Counted from the first letter of the stretch, positions 45,435 through 56,569 are shown. The stretch: DNA of 64,000 bases from Bacteroidaceae bacterium (GCA_024688885.1 JAILDV010000046.1:1-64000); one strand, 5' to 3'. Notes: generated by a model not told the origin, from the sequence alone. Translations and numbers: made by a program.

Positions 45435-47291
45435 TCATTTTATCTTAATACCATAGAATTTCCAACTACTATCCTCGGACTCTATTAAATCTATTGAAGT
45501 CGTAGAGGCAGGAATAGGTGGAAAATATAATGTGAAGGTTATATCATTCGTAAAGGTAGTTCTTTCAGGTGCAATTTTTATCCCTTCTGCCTTTGTCATG
45601 GTATATGTAATCCCATCTACCATTATATAGGTTTTTCCATCTATATTACACCACTGATTCTGACCGATGTATGGGATTTCGAGGGTTACGGATGTGTAAT
45701 CATTTCCCGTATAGACGCTTTTAATTTTCACTCTTTCTGCTGTAGTACTTCTTACTGTAGGAGAATTAACCGTAGTGACCGAAGGTGTGGAATTCCCAGA
45801 AGAAGATAAACTTTCATCACTTGTATTTGAACATTTTATCAGATAGACAAAGTTCTTTATTTGTTTCACCTGTTCTTTTAATTCCTTTCCATTAATAGTG
45901 GAAATTGTAGGAAGAATGGCGGAAGACGCCACACTCTCTACCAAGTTTTTTAGGTAGGACGTTTTTATAGCATAATTAGCATTCTCTGCATCTGCATGTT
46001 TTGCACACACAATGCCTACTAAATTACCTTTCATGTCAAACATAGGGCCACCACTATTACCAGGCTGCACTGGCACAGAAATCTGATAAGTGGTAACATT
46101 TCCTTCATATCCACTTCGCGAACTTACAATTCCATTTGTTAACTTAACTTCTTCACCCATCGTTTGAGTTAACGGATAACCTAAGACATACACATTTTCA
46201 CCAACATCTACCATTGAAGATTTGAAGGCATATGGGGGATTGCCAAAGCCAGAAAAATCTTTATCCGAAATTTTAAGTAATGACAAATCACTTACTTTGT
46301 CTACACCAACAATGGTTGCTTTATACCCTTTTGAGAAATCTCCTTTTACACCAAAAATCTCTATCGTTTTAGCCTCTCCTGCAACATGATAGTTTGTGAC
46401 AACATAACCATCTTTCAAAGCAAAACCACTTCCAGACCATTGCGTTATACTCTCTGTCGTCGCATTTGAAGTATTTCTACCCTCCATTCTTATATATTGA
46501 GATTCCCCATCCTCTTCTTTTATGGTCATAACTCCATCATCAAAAGCAACAGTAATATTCTTTTGTGTTCGATTACTAATAATTCTTCTCCCTTTGAATA
46601 TATTGGGATATGCCGTGGGGGTTAATGTAGCCCAAACACTCATGATGTCCCAACCTACAAGTTTCTCTCTATTAAGAAGAGCATAATGACCCTCACTTTC
46701 CACAAACGCCAATTTCCAAGGGTCATCAAGACCCTCATATTTTCCTGCATAAATACTTTTTGCACCTTCAATAATCTCTTGTAAAATCTCATTTGCTTCT
46801 TTCTCATCTTCTGGATATAGGCATTCTTCTATTTGAATACCATACCAATAGGGATCAGATGTACTTTCACCCATAATAGATATTTCTCGTACTCCTACTG
46901 GAATCGGAGGGAAAAACACACGCATCATCCAACGTACAGGACGACCTCCAAAATCGGTAGAATAATCGTATTTTACATCAAACACTGATTCTTCATATCG
47001 CCCTTGATTATTTATTAAGCGTTCAACACCTATTGCCTTCTCCTTCATAATTTCCCCACTATCGGGGTCTGTATATTGAAGAAAAGTGTTCGATTTGATA
47101 CGTATCCAAGATTTCCCTCCTGACAAGATATAATCTTGGAAATCTATATTTACTGCAGTGCATTCACTATTAACGGATACAGCATATATGCTAATAGCAT
47201 TCTTTTGTTGCTTAACATAAGGAGTTTCCGAGATTTGAGAATACAAATTTACAGATATACAAACCATTAATAGGAATAAAATCTTTCTCAT
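45435..47291 (-). CDS. secreted trypsin-like (S1C) serine protease
   Basis: VVTNYHVAG, SDLSLLKI, QPGNSGGPMFD triad motifs. Confidence 0.85.
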   Translation of the reverse strand: MRKILFLLMVCISVNLYSQISETPYVKQQKNAISIYAVSVNSECTAVNIDFQDYILSGGKSWIRIKSNTFLQYTDPDSGEIMKEKAIGVERLINNQGRYEESVFDVKYDYSTDFGGRPVRWMMRVFFPPIPVGVREISIMGESTSDPYWYGIQIEECLYPEDEKEANEILQEIIEGAKSIYAGKYEGLDDPWKLAFVESEGHYALLNREKLVGWDIMSVWATLTPTAYPNIFKGRRIISNRTQKNITVAFDDGVMTIKEEDGESQYIRMEGRNTSNATTESITQWSGSGFALKDGYVVTNYHVAGEAKTIEIFGVKGDFSKGYKATIVGVDKVSDLSLLKISDKDFSGFGNPPYAFKSSMVDVGENVYVLGYPLTQTMGEEVKLTNGIVSSRSGYEGNVTTYQISVPVQPGNSGGPMFDMKGNLVGIVCAKHADAENANYAIKTSYLKNLVESVASSAILPTISTINGKELKEQVKQIKNFVYLIKCSNTSDESLSSSGNSTPSVTTVNSPTVRSTTAERVKIKSVYTGNDYTSVTLEIPYIGQNQWCNIDGKTYIMVDGITYTMTKAEGIKIAPERTTFTNDITFTLYFPPIPASTTSIDLIESEDSSWKFYGIKIK

Positions 47292-47773
47292 AATAAAGTA
47301 TATTTAATTCTAATTTTTGACATATTTACTTTTCCTTTCAAATTCATATTGTCTTCCAAAATCCTTTTCTGGATTATAGTTGCACCTTTGTGCATAAAAG
47401 GAAACAACGTTACAGTTTTTATTGAAGCATGAGGGCTTATTTTAAATTAACACCAATTTTTCTTTCATTTTCATGCTTTCTTCTGCTGCAAATTCTTTAT
47501 TATGTTGAAAATAAAATCGAAATTCACGTTTGTCCGTGTAATACTTCTCTTTAGAGTTGATCACACATGCAAAGATACAGTCATTTATACGCTTTACCAA
47601 ATAATATTACACAAAAACTTATTTTTTCTCTCAATATTAACCTTTTTTGTTGCATTTTTCTCTTTCACATGCTCTTCCTTCTCTCTTCCACACTCGTATT
47701 TACGTCCCTTTCGTGCTCATTTATATCACTCCTGCGTATTAAATTTGTAGTGTTGCCGTATCGCGTTTTATTT

Positions 47774-47853
47774 TGAAAGTTGCAAATTTATTTTTGAAAG
47801 TTTCAAATATTTTTTTGCAACTTTCAAATTATTTTTTCAAAGTTTCAAATTAT
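47774..47853. repeat. four copies of GAAAGTTkCAAAT-type 13-mer in mixed orientation
   Basis: GAAAGTTGCAAAT, GAAAGTTTCAAAT, TGCAACTTTCAAAT, CAAAGTTTCAAAT separated by T/A-rich spacers. Confidence 0.7.
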
Positions 47854-48079
47854 ATTCGATGTGGGCAAGACATAAAAATGGATGCGCAGGAGGCTTGTAA
47901 ATGGGTGTGGGGGAGCAGTTGAAAGGGGCGTGTCGAAGACATGAATAGGGGAGTGGAGGAGATGTTTTTTCATGTGTTAGTTTCGTTTTTTCCGTACCGT
48001 TGGCTTCGCCGAAGGTACTTGCGTTCGACAATAAAAGTGAAAAAAGGCTTTTTCCCTTTGTATTGTGCTCACTTATTCG

Positions 48080-48087
48080 TACCTTTG
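48080..48087 (+). promoter_or_regulatory. -7 box TACCTTTG upstream of alaS
   Basis: TTCGTACCTTTGCAG. Confidence 0.5.
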
Positions 48088-48140
48088 CAGTCGTTTTTGT
48101 AAAATAGTGAATTGTAAATTGTCAAATAGTCAATAAATCG

Positions 48141-50867
48141 ATGACAGCAAAAGAAATACGTGAGTCTTTCAAGAAGTTTTTTGAAAGCAAGGAGCACTTG
48201 ATTGTGCCATCGGCTCCGATGGTGGTGAAGGATGACCCCACACTGATGTTCACCAATGCGGGTATGAATCAGTTTAAGGATATCATTCTGGGTAATGCCA
48301 CTCCGAAATGCAGGCGTCAGGCTGACTCGCAGAAATGTCTGCGTGTGAGCGGTAAGCATAACGACTTGGAGGAGGTGGGACACGACACCTACCACCACAC
48401 CATGTTTGAGATGTTGGGTAACTGGTCGTTTGGCGACTACTTCAAGAAGGAGGCCATCTCGTGGGCTTGGGAGTACATCGTAGATGTGCTGAAAATTGAC
48501 CCGAAAGACCTCTATGCGACGGTGTTTGAGGGCAGTCCAGAGGAGGGTCTGTCCCGTGATGATGAGGCTGCCAGCATCTGGGAACAGTTCTTGCCGAAAG
48601 ACCACATCATCAATGGCAATAAGCACGACAACTTCTGGGAGATGGGCGACACGGGTCCTTGTGGCCCTTGTTCTGAGATTCATGTGGATTCTCGTTCGGA
48701 GGAAGAGAAGGCAAAGGTGCCTGGTCGTGAACTGGTGAATAAAGACCACCCGCAGGTGATTGAGATATGGAACCTCGTGTTCATGCAGTATAACCGCAAG
48801 GCTGACGGTTCGCTTGAAGGACTTCCTGCCAAGGTGATTGACACGGGTATGGGCTTTGAGCGTCTGGTGCGCACGCTGCAAGGTAAGACTTCTAACTATG
48901 ATACTGACGTTTTCCAACCGCTCATTAAGGTGCTGGGTGATATGGCGGGATGCAAGTATGGTGAGGATGAGAAGACGGACATTGCCATGCGTGTGGTGGT
49001 GGATCACTTACGTGCCATCGCTTTTGCTATTGCTGACGGTCAATTACCATCCAACGCTAAGGCTGGCTATGTGATTCGCCGCATTCTTCGTCGTGCTGTC
49101 CGCTATGGTTACACGTTCCTTGGTCAGAAAGAGGCATTCATCTATAAACTTGTGCCCACGCTCGTGGACGAGATGGGTGAGGCATTCCCCGAAATCGCTG
49201 CTCAACAGAAACTGGTGATGAAGGTGATGCAGGAGGAGGAGAGTTCGTTCCTCCGTACACTGGAAAACGGTATCAAACTCTTGCAAGGTGTCATTGACGA
49301 GACGAAGGCTGCTGGCAAGACGGAAATTGCGGGCGACAAGGCTTTCACCCTCTTCGATACATTCGGTTTCCCGCTCGACCTCACCGAACTCATTTGCCGC
49401 GAACAAGGTCTCACCGTCGATGAGAAAGGCTTCGACGTGTGCATGCAGGAGCAGAAAAACCGTGCCCGTAATGCCGCCGAAGTGAAACTGGGTGACTGGG
49501 TAAGCCCCCTCCCAACCTCCCCCAAGGGGGAGGAGTCTTTTACCTCCCCATCCCTCCCAACCTCCCCCAAGGGGGAGGAGTCCCGTCCGGATGGCAGTCT
49601 CTCCCCCTTGGGGGAGGCGGAAGGGGCTGAGTCCGTCTTTGTGGGTTACGATTTTACCGAACATCCTGCCCACATCGTCAAGTACCGTGAGGTTCAGCAG
49701 AAGAAGCGCACAGCCTATGAGGTCATCCTCGACAAGACTCCATTCTACGGAGAGATGGGTGGTGAAGTCGGCGATTCGGGTGTGCTTGTGAGCGAGAACG
49801 AGGAAATCAAGGTGCTTGACACGAAGAAGGAGAATGGTCTTTCCATCCATATTGTTGACAAACTGCCAGAGCACCCTGAGGCTGAGTTCATGGCGTGTGT
49901 GGATGTAGAACGTCGTCGTGCTATCGAGGCGAACCACACTTGTACACACTTGCTTGACGAGGCGCTGCGTGAGGTGCTGGGCACTCATGTGGAACAGAAG
50001 GGTTCGCTCGTCACAGCAGATGGTCTTCGTTTCGACTTCTCTCACTTCGAGAAGGTGACACCCGAGCAGTTGCGTGAGGTGGAACATATCGTCAATGCCA
50101 AGATTCGTGAGGACATCCCGTTGAAGGAGTATCGCGACTACCCGATAGAGAAAGCCAAGGAATTGGGTGCCATTGCCCTCTTTGGTGAGAAATATGGTGA
50201 CAAGGTGCGCGTGGTGCAGTTCGGCACCAGTGTGGAGTTCTGTGGTGGTTGTCATGCACAGAGCACTGGTCGCTTGGGTATGGTTCGTATCACAAGCGAA
50301 AGCAGCATTGCTGCAGGTGTGCGCCGCATCGAGGCCATCACGGGTAAGGCAGTGGAAGAAACCCTCGACAAGATGCAGGACTTCATGACAGACTTGAAGG
50401 GCTTGCTCAACAATGCGCCAGACTTGATGGCAACCATTCAGAAAGCCATTGCAGAGAACAAGGAACTGCAGGCACAGGTGGATGAGTTCAAGGCTCAGAA
50501 GGCTCAGCAGTTGAAGCAGGTGCTCATTGAGAAGGCACGTGAGGTGAATGGCGTGAAAGTCATCGCTGGTGTGCTCCCGATGGAGGCTCAGCACGTGAAG
50601 GACATCGCCTTCCAGCTTCGTGGTCAGTTCCCGGAACACCTGTTGGTGGTTATTGGCAGTGAGGCAGCTGGCAAACCCGCACTCACCGTGTCCCTCTCCG
50701 ATGACCTGGTGGCTGAGGGCAAGAATGCAGGTCAGTATGTTCGCGAGGCAGGCAAGCTGATTCAAGGTGGTGGTGGTGGACAACCTCACTTCGCTACAGC
50801 AGGCGGTAAGAACCCTGAAGGCTTGAAGGCTGCTGTTGACAAGATTGTAGAACTTGCCATCGGATAA
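48141..50867 (+). CDS. alaS: alanyl-tRNA synthetase
   Basis: [53 protein letters not shown]. Confidence 0.96.
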   Translation: MTAKEIRESFKKFFESKEHLIVPSAPMVVKDDPTLMFTNAGMNQFKDIILGNATPKCRRQADSQKCLRVSGKHNDLEEVGHDTYHHTMFEMLGNWSFGDYFKKEAISWAWEYIVDVLKIDPKDLYATVFEGSPEEGLSRDDEAASIWEQFLPKDHIINGNKHDNFWEMGDTGPCGPCSEIHVDSRSEEEKAKVPGRELVNKDHPQVIEIWNLVFMQYNRKADGSLEGLPAKVIDTGMGFERLVRTLQGKTSNYDTDVFQPLIKVLGDMAGCKYGEDEKTDIAMRVVVDHLRAIAFAIADGQLPSNAKAGYVIRRILRRAVRYGYTFLGQKEAFIYKLVPTLVDEMGEAFPEIAAQQKLVMKVMQEEESSFLRTLENGIKLLQGVIDETKAAGKTEIAGDKAFTLFDTFGFPLDLTELICREQGLTVDEKGFDVCMQEQKNRARNAAEVKLGDWVSPLPTSPKGEESFTSPSLPTSPKGEESRPDGSLSPLGEAEGAESVFVGYDFTEHPAHIVKYREVQQKKRTAYEVILDKTPFYGEMGGEVGDSGVLVSENEEIKVLDTKKENGLSIHIVDKLPEHPEAEFMACVDVERRRAIEANHTCTHLLDEALREVLGTHVEQKGSLVTADGLRFDFSHFEKVTPEQLREVEHIVNAKIREDIPLKEYRDYPIEKAKELGAIALFGEKYGDKVRVVQFGTSVEFCGGCHAQSTGRLGMVRITSESSIAAGVRRIEAITGKAVEETLDKMQDFMTDLKGLLNNAPDLMATIQKAIAENKELQAQVDEFKAQKAQQLKQVLIEKAREVNGVKVIAGVLPMEAQHVKDIAFQLRGQFPEHLLVVIGSEAAGKPALTVSLSDDLVAEGKNAGQYVREAGKLIQGGGGGQPHFATAGGKNPEGLKAAVDKIVELAIG
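49503..49628 (+). repeat. palindromic element (AGCCCC class), in frame in alaS, with duplicated left arm
   Basis: AGCCCCCTCCCAACCTCCCCCAAGGGGGAGGAGTC… (x2) …TCTCTCCCCCTTGGGGGAGGCGGAAGGGGCT, 126 bp. Confidence 0.92.
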
Positions 50868-50884
50868 GACTAACATGATTGAAT

Positions 50885-50921
50885 GCGGCAAGCTGCGACT
50901 CTGCGGCTTGCCGCTTTTTTT
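50885..50921 (+). terminator. Rho-independent terminator of alaS
   Basis: GCGGCAAGC…GCTTGCCGC + TTTTTTT. Confidence 0.9.
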
Positions 50922-51068
50922 GTTTTTGTAAACAGCTATCATTGAGCAAGTTGTTATATAATGGGGTGCGGTAGGCATGCCGAATGAAAGGATAGCATTC
51001 ACCGAACTTACATTAAAATTCACAGGGACGCCTCTTAACTTTAGGATAGTTTGTAGGTCTATATCAAT

Positions 51069-54000
51069 ATGAAACAGCCTTTATTTTTACGCCATATTTG
51101 TATAATCCTTGTCCTCCTTGTGGCTGGGGTGCTACCTGTCTTGGCTCAACAGAATAAGAATGAGTCCATTAGTGGTCGCATCATCGACAATGCAACAGGA
51201 GATCCGCTTCCAAGCACCACGTTGCAACTCTATGAAATCACAACCCGACGCAACAGGAAGGACACCACTTTTGTCAAAGGAGTTTATTCTGAACAGAACG
51301 GACATTTTGGCTTTTCTTCAGTCGGGGCTGGTTCCTATTTGCTGAAGTTGACATTCCTCGGCTATCAGGAAAGACAGATTCCATTTGAAAGGAAAGGACG
51401 TCAGAACACGTCTTTGGGCACCATCTCCATGTTCCCTGAAATCAAGGAGCTTGACGAAACGATTGTTACAGCAAATATCCCCAAGATGGTGGTCAAGGAT
51501 GACACCTTGATTTATAATGCCGATGCGTTCACATTGCCCGAGGGCTCTGTCATTGAGGCGCTGGTGGAAGCGTTGCCTGGCGCTCAAATTGACGAGAATG
51601 GAGGCATCACCATCAATGGTAAGAATGTGAAGCGATTCAAACTGGATGGTCGTGACTTCATGACAGGCAACAACAGTGCCGTGATGAAGAACCTGCCTTC
51701 GTATGTCATCGAAAAGGTGAAAGCGTATGACGAGAAGAGTGACCTTTCACGACTGACAGGCATTGATGATGGAGAAGATGATTTCGTGCTGGAATTCACC
51801 ACCAAGCGAAGTGCCCGAAGAGGTCTGCAGGCCAACCCCGATTTCGGTTATGGAACAGACAATCGTTATGGCATCCGACTGACGGCGATGAAGCCCTTCG
51901 GAGCGATGCGCTACACGTTCATGGGCAATGCCAACAATGTGAATGACCGCAACTTCTCTGGACGTGGAGGACGAGGAAGGGGTAACCGCAATGGACAAAG
52001 GCATACGCAGACGGCTGCTTTGGATGTGAGCTATGAGAACAATAAAGACATCAAATTGAGCGGACGTGTGACTTGGACTCATGGTACGGCTGACAACTGG
52101 AACCGTACAGGCTCTGAAAACTTTGTCAATACACGTGGCGGCTCTTTCTCCAACAGTGTCAACCAGAGCTATTCACGCAACAACAGCTGGACGGGAAACA
52201 TGAACTTGCAATGGGCCATCGACTCGGTCACCACACTCTCGTTCCGTCCCAACCTGTCTTTCTCGACCAACGACAGCCGCAGCCATTCTTCTTCAGCTTC
52301 CTTCAATGCCGATCCCTTTGAGCATACGGAGCAACCTCTGAGCAATGAGGGTAGGGACTTGATGAATAGGCTTGGACTGATTGTGAATGGCAGGCAAAAC
52401 AAGTCGATGAGCTATGGCGAGAGCAAAGACCTCAGCACGCAGTTGCAGCTGCATCGCCGTTTTAGCAATAGTGGACGCAATATGGCGGTCAACGGAAGCA
52501 TCAGCTATCGTGACAACAGTAACCGAAACGCCAACCTCTCACAAGTGCATCTTTACAAGACACAAACGCGTGCGGGCAATGACTCGACTTATCAGACCAA
52601 CCGATACACCTCTTCGCCCAACAATAGCTTCAACTATAATGTGAGCATCACCTATACAGAACCGCTTTACATCTTCAAGCCTAAGCCTGTGCCTGTGGAT
52701 ACTTTGAGCACTGACAGCATCCCGACTCCTGACAATCGTGGAGGTAATGGACGAGGTAATATGGCAGGCGGTCGTGGAGGTGGCAGAGGAGGTGCTGGCG
52801 GGGGCAACCAACGCAATTCGGGTTCGCAAGGCATCTTCCTGCAGGTGAACTACAATTTCCGCTATAGCTATCAGAAGAATGACCCGTCGACTTACGACTT
52901 CCCCGATTTGGGTGAAGAGGCATTCGATGCTGTGTTGCGGGACTACCGCGATTGGAACCGTTTGTTTGGTTTCTTGGAAAATCCTTATGAAGAATATCTC
53001 TCCACTCGTCTGAGCCGCTACTCGGAACGTAAGGAGTATGGACACAACATCAATGTGCAGCTGCGATTGGTGCGCAACAAGCTCAACATGAATGTGGGTG
53101 TGTCTGCCCAACCTCAGCGTTCGCACTACATTCAGCAATATCTGGGACGTCCAGTTGACACTATTCGCTCGGTTGTCAACTATTCGCCTACGCTCAATAT
53201 GCGCTATCGCTTCACTCAGCAGACCAATCTGCAGGTGACACTGCGTGGACAAACCCAACAACCATCCATCACTCAACTTCTGAACATCTACGACGACACC
53301 AACCCACTCAACATCACGATGGGTAATCCGGGCTTGAAGCCTTCCTTCACCACCAGCATGGATGTCACTTTCCAGAAACAACGCACACCGAAATACGTGA
53401 CTGACAGTTTGGGCAACAATATCCCTAAGGCTTATCGTCACGGGAGTTTCAGCACCAACGCAAGTGTACGCCGCACCACCAATTCGGTGGGCAACATTGT
53501 CACCTATGATGAGGATACGGGTGGGCGCATCTCACGACCAGAAAACTTTGACGGTAACTGGAGCACCAGCGGAGGCATCACATACAACACGGCTCTTGAC
53601 ACCTTGAACCGCTGGGATGTCAGTGGCTCCATCCGAGGCAGCTACAACCACCATGTCTCGTATGTGAATCTGAACCGAAGCGCATCGTCAGAACGCAATG
53701 TCACGCATACCTACAATCTCACCCCTTCGACTTCGCTCAGCTTTCGCAACAAGTGGCTCAGCGTCTCCCTGAATGCCAATGTCACTTTTGCCCGAACGGA
53801 GAACGAACTGCAGGCTTCGCGCAATCTGTCCACGTGGAATTTCCAGTATGGCGGCAACACCCGAATCACCTTCCCTTGGGGTTCCAGTCTTTCAACCGAC
53901 TTCCACATGTACAGTAAACGTGGTTACAGCGACAAGTCGCTCAATACGAATGAGTTGCTTTGGAATGCACAGCTGTCACATTCCTTCCTGCGTGGCAAGA

Positions 54001-54194
54001 AATTGACGGTGATGTTCCAATGGTATGACATCCTTCATGAAGAGTCAAACTTCACCCGAACCGTCAATGCCAACGGTTGGACGGATCGTGAGGTGAATGC
54101 CATCACCAGTTATGCGATGCTACATGTCAGCTATCGCCTCAATGTCTTTGGAGGTCGCAATAGCGCAAGAGGTGGGGGTGGCGGAAGATTTTAG
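51069..54194 (+). CDS. TonB-dependent-receptor-like outer-membrane beta-barrel protein with Gly-rich C terminus
   Basis: Carboxypeptidase-regulatory-like N domain, plug-like PGAQIDENGGITINGKNVKRFKLDGRDF; ends RGGGGGRF. Confidence 0.88.
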   Translation: MKQPLFLRHICIILVLLVAGVLPVLAQQNKNESISGRIIDNATGDPLPSTTLQLYEITTRRNRKDTTFVKGVYSEQNGHFGFSSVGAGSYLLKLTFLGYQERQIPFERKGRQNTSLGTISMFPEIKELDETIVTANIPKMVVKDDTLIYNADAFTLPEGSVIEALVEALPGAQIDENGGITINGKNVKRFKLDGRDFMTGNNSAVMKNLPSYVIEKVKAYDEKSDLSRLTGIDDGEDDFVLEFTTKRSARRGLQANPDFGYGTDNRYGIRLTAMKPFGAMRYTFMGNANNVNDRNFSGRGGRGRGNRNGQRHTQTAALDVSYENNKDIKLSGRVTWTHGTADNWNRTGSENFVNTRGGSFSNSVNQSYSRNNSWTGNMNLQWAIDSVTTLSFRPNLSFSTNDSRSHSSSASFNADPFEHTEQPLSNEGRDLMNRLGLIVNGRQNKSMSYGESKDLSTQLQLHRRFSNSGRNMAVNGSISYRDNSNRNANLSQVHLYKTQTRAGNDSTYQTNRYTSSPNNSFNYNVSITYTEPLYIFKPKPVPVDTLSTDSIPTPDNRGGNGRGNMAGGRGGGRGGAGGGNQRNSGSQGIFLQVNYNFRYSYQKNDPSTYDFPDLGEEAFDAVLRDYRDWNRLFGFLENPYEEYLSTRLSRYSERKEYGHNINVQLRLVRNKLNMNVGVSAQPQRSHYIQQYLGRPVDTIRSVVNYSPTLNMRYRFTQQTNLQVTLRGQTQQPSITQLLNIYDDTNPLNITMGNPGLKPSFTTSMDVTFQKQRTPKYVTDSLGNNIPKAYRHGSFSTNASVRRTTNSVGNIVTYDEDTGGRISRPENFDGNWSTSGGITYNTALDTLNRWDVSGSIRGSYNHHVSYVNLNRSASSERNVTHTYNLTPSTSLSFRNKWLSVSLNANVTFARTENELQASRNLSTWNFQYGGNTRITFPWGSSLSTDFHMYSKRGYSDKSLNTNELLWNAQLSHSFLRGKKLTVMFQWYDILHEESNFTRTVNANGWTDREVNAITSYAMLHVSYRLNVFGGRNSARGGGGGRF

Positions 54195-54213
54195 ACGGTA
54201 AACTTCAAATCAT

Positions 54214-54708
54214 TTAAGCGTCAGCAAACACTTTTCCGTCTTCAAGCGTGATTTTCAGTTTGGTGTATTCACTGTGGAAATCGTGTTCCAGACGATTCAG
54301 ATAGCGGGCGCTTTCCCATTTGCACATCGGGAGGTCATGTAGCAGATAGTTGCCGCAAGCCTCAGGTCGTGTGGCAGGTATTTCAGTCTGTGTGAGAATC
54401 CATTGGAGGCACTCGATGGTCAAGCGTCGCATGTCCTCCACAGTGTAGGTTCCTGTCATGATGATATACATGCCCGTGAGACACCCCATGGGACCTACAT
54501 ACACCACATCCTCTTTTACGTCAGAATTACGGAACCATGTTGCCATCAGGTGTTCCAGACTATGTATGGCTGCTGGAGCTACAGCTGGCTCTTTGTTGGG
54601 TTCTGTGATACGTAGGTCAAAAGTGGTGAAACCCTTATCCTCACGTGACACGTAGATGCCGGGTTTCAAGTGGGTGTGGTCGATGGTGAAACTTTGTACG
54701 ACTTCCAT
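54214..54708 (-). CDS. luxS: S-ribosylhomocysteine lyase
   Basis: SFTIDHTHLKPGIYVSR, HSLEHLMATWFRN, VGPMGCLTGMYI. Confidence 0.96.
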   Translation of the reverse strand: MEVVQSFTIDHTHLKPGIYVSREDKGFTTFDLRITEPNKEPAVAPAAIHSLEHLMATWFRNSDVKEDVVYVGPMGCLTGMYIIMTGTYTVEDMRRLTIECLQWILTQTEIPATRPEACGNYLLHDLPMCKWESARYLNRLEHDFHSEYTKLKITLEDGKVFADA

Positions 54709-54765
54709 AATGATGCTTCTTTAGGATGATAGAATGATTTGCGGTGCAAAGGTACAAATTTCTTT

Positions 54766-56454
54766 TCAACCCTCCAACATTTTCTCCATCACTTGTTCTT
54801 TCGGCCAGTTGACAAAAAACACCCGTGTCGTGGCTCGTGTGATGGCTGTGTAGAGCCAACGGAAATACTCAGGAGTGAGCATGTCTTCTGTGATGTAGCC
54901 TTGGTCGATGAAGACGTTGATCCATTGTCCGCCTTGGGCTTTGTGGCAAGTGACGGCATAGGCATACTTGATTTGCAGGGCGTTGTAGTAAGGGTCTTGA
55001 CGCAGAGCTTTGAGCCTGTCTTGCTTGGAGCGTAGGGTAGGGTCGCCAGCGTAGTCTTCCATGATATTATTATATAATGTGTCCTGCTGCTCTTTGTTGA
55101 GGGCTGGTGCTTCGGATTGGAGGGTGTCAGTGAGAACAGTCAGTTCCATCTGGAAGTTGTCGAAGTCGGGAAACTCCAAAGTGGCATCAACGAAAGTGAA
55201 ACCATAGAAGTTGCGCTCGTTACGCACTCTTTTGATGATGGCTGTGTCACCATTGGCAATGAAGTCCATAACAGACCCCTTTCCCGTTTCCCCTTGAGGG
55301 GAAAGGCGGTTACCTTGCTCGTCTGTTTTCTCATTAGCAGGGATACTATTCTCTCCCTGTAGGGAGGGTGAGGGGAGGGTCTGGTTGTACTTCTCCACCC
55401 AATAATAATTGTTTTTTGCCACCATGAGCATGTCGCCACCTTCAAGTGGTTCTTCTCTCCACAGGATTCTGGAGCGGATGCCGTTGTTGTAGAGATTGGC
55501 GCGTTTGTTGCTGCGGGTGACGACGATGGTTTCATCCTCTCCGTCACGTTGGTAGCACTCCTCGAGAACTTCAATCAGGTCGTTGCCAGAGATGTTTTTC
55601 ACGTCTGGAAAGCCTTTGAAAAGAATCTGGGGTAAAGACCCTCCCAAATGGAGGGGGCGATTTCTTGGTTCGTTAGTTGTTCTATCGGCAAAGATGCTAC
55701 TCCCTCCATATAGGGAGGGTGAGGGGAGGGTCTGTCTCAAATGTGTGGCATTCCAGAGGATGCCAGAGGCATTGGCTTGTCTGACCACTTGAGTGAGGGT
55801 GTGGCTGATGACATGGAAACCATAACCACCCATATATTCATCGCTGAGGGCAGGACTTTCATCATCACCCACAGGGGGCAGCTGGGCAGTGTCACCCATC
55901 AGAATGAGTCTGCATCCTTTACCTCCATAGACAAAGTGAACGAGGTCGTCAAGCAAACGTCCAGTGCCGTAGCTCATCCCTCCTTGGGGGGACAGGAGGG
56001 GGGCTTCATTGGCTATCATGGAGGCTTCATCACAAATGAAGAGGAGGTTCTGCCGCATGTTGAAATTCAGGGTGAAGATGGAATCCTTGTCAATGGATTT
56101 CTGACGGTAGATGCGCTTGTGAATGGTGAACGAGGGATGGTCTGCATATAAGGAAAAGACCTTGGCGGCACGCCCTGTTGGTGCCATCAGCACACATTCT
56201 CGTTCAAGTTGCTCCATCGTCTTGACGAGGGCACTGACGAGCGATGTTTTTCCTGTGCCTGCAAAACCTCGGAGAATGAACACCGAATCAGCATCGGGCG
56301 TGAGGATGAATTGGCAAAGCGAGTCAATGACTTTTTTCTGGTCGTTGGTCGGTTTATGCCCGAAATGGTGCAAAATAAGGTCTTTTAAGTAGTCTTTTAT
56401 CATCTTTTTTGAAAAAAATGCGGAAAGTTGTGGGTGCAATTCAAAATTTTGCAC
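54766..56454 (-). CDS. RecD-like AAA ATPase/helicase
   Basis: RGFAGTGKTSLVSALV, CDEASMIAN, GDTAQLPPVGDDESPA, AYAVTCHKAQGGQW. Confidence 0.92.
   Translation of the reverse strand: MQNFELHPQLSAFFSKKMIKDYLKDLILHHFGHKPTNDQKKVIDSLCQFILTPDADSVFILRGFAGTGKTSLVSALVKTMEQLERECVLMAPTGRAAKVFSLYADHPSFTIHKRIYRQKSIDKDSIFTLNFNMRQNLLFICDEASMIANEAPLLSPQGGMSYGTGRLLDDLVHFVYGGKGCRLILMGDTAQLPPVGDDESPALSDEYMGGYGFHVISHTLTQVVRQANASGILWNATHLRQTLPSPSLYGGSSIFADRTTNEPRNRPLHLGGSLPQILFKGFPDVKNISGNDLIEVLEECYQRDGEDETIVVTRSNKRANLYNNGIRSRILWREEPLEGGDMLMVAKNNYYWVEKYNQTLPSPSLQGENSIPANEKTDEQGNRLSPQGETGKGSVMDFIANGDTAIIKRVRNERNFYGFTFVDATLEFPDFDNFQMELTVLTDTLQSEAPALNKEQQDTLYNNIMEDYAGDPTLRSKQDRLKALRQDPYYNALQIKYAYAVTCHKAQGGQWINVFIDQGYITEDMLTPEYFRWLYTAITRATTRVFFVNWPKEQVMEKMLEG
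55273..55382 (-). repeat. palindromic element, copy C, in frame in recD-like gene
   Basis: Minus strand AGACCCTCCCCTCACCCTCCCTACAGGGAGAGAATAGTATCCCTGCTAATGAGAAAACAGACGAGCAAGGTAACCGCCTTTCCCCTCAAGGGGAAACGGGAAAGGGGTCT. Confidence 0.95.
55636..55733 (-). repeat. palindromic element, copy D, in frame in recD-like gene
   Basis: Minus strand AGACCCTCCCCTCACCCTCCCTATATGGAGGGAGTAGCATCTTTGCCGATAG…CCCCCTCCATTTGGGAGGGTCT. Confidence 0.95.
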
Positions 56455-56569
56455 TATTTTTGCAACGAATATAGTGATTATTCATGAACTGGACTATAAG
56501 CGAGGCGAAAAACTTGCTTTTAGAACGGTAAAAAAGCGTGGAAACAATAAAAAATTAACAAAACATATC

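Noticed and set aside
49044-51023. 659-aa minus-strand ORF opposite alaS
   Set aside because: Antisense shadow of a clearly conserved gene; Leu/Cys/His-rich with no recognisable domain.
52539-53441. 300-aa minus-strand ORF inside the outer-membrane barrel gene
   Set aside because: Antisense shadow frame; no signal or motif.
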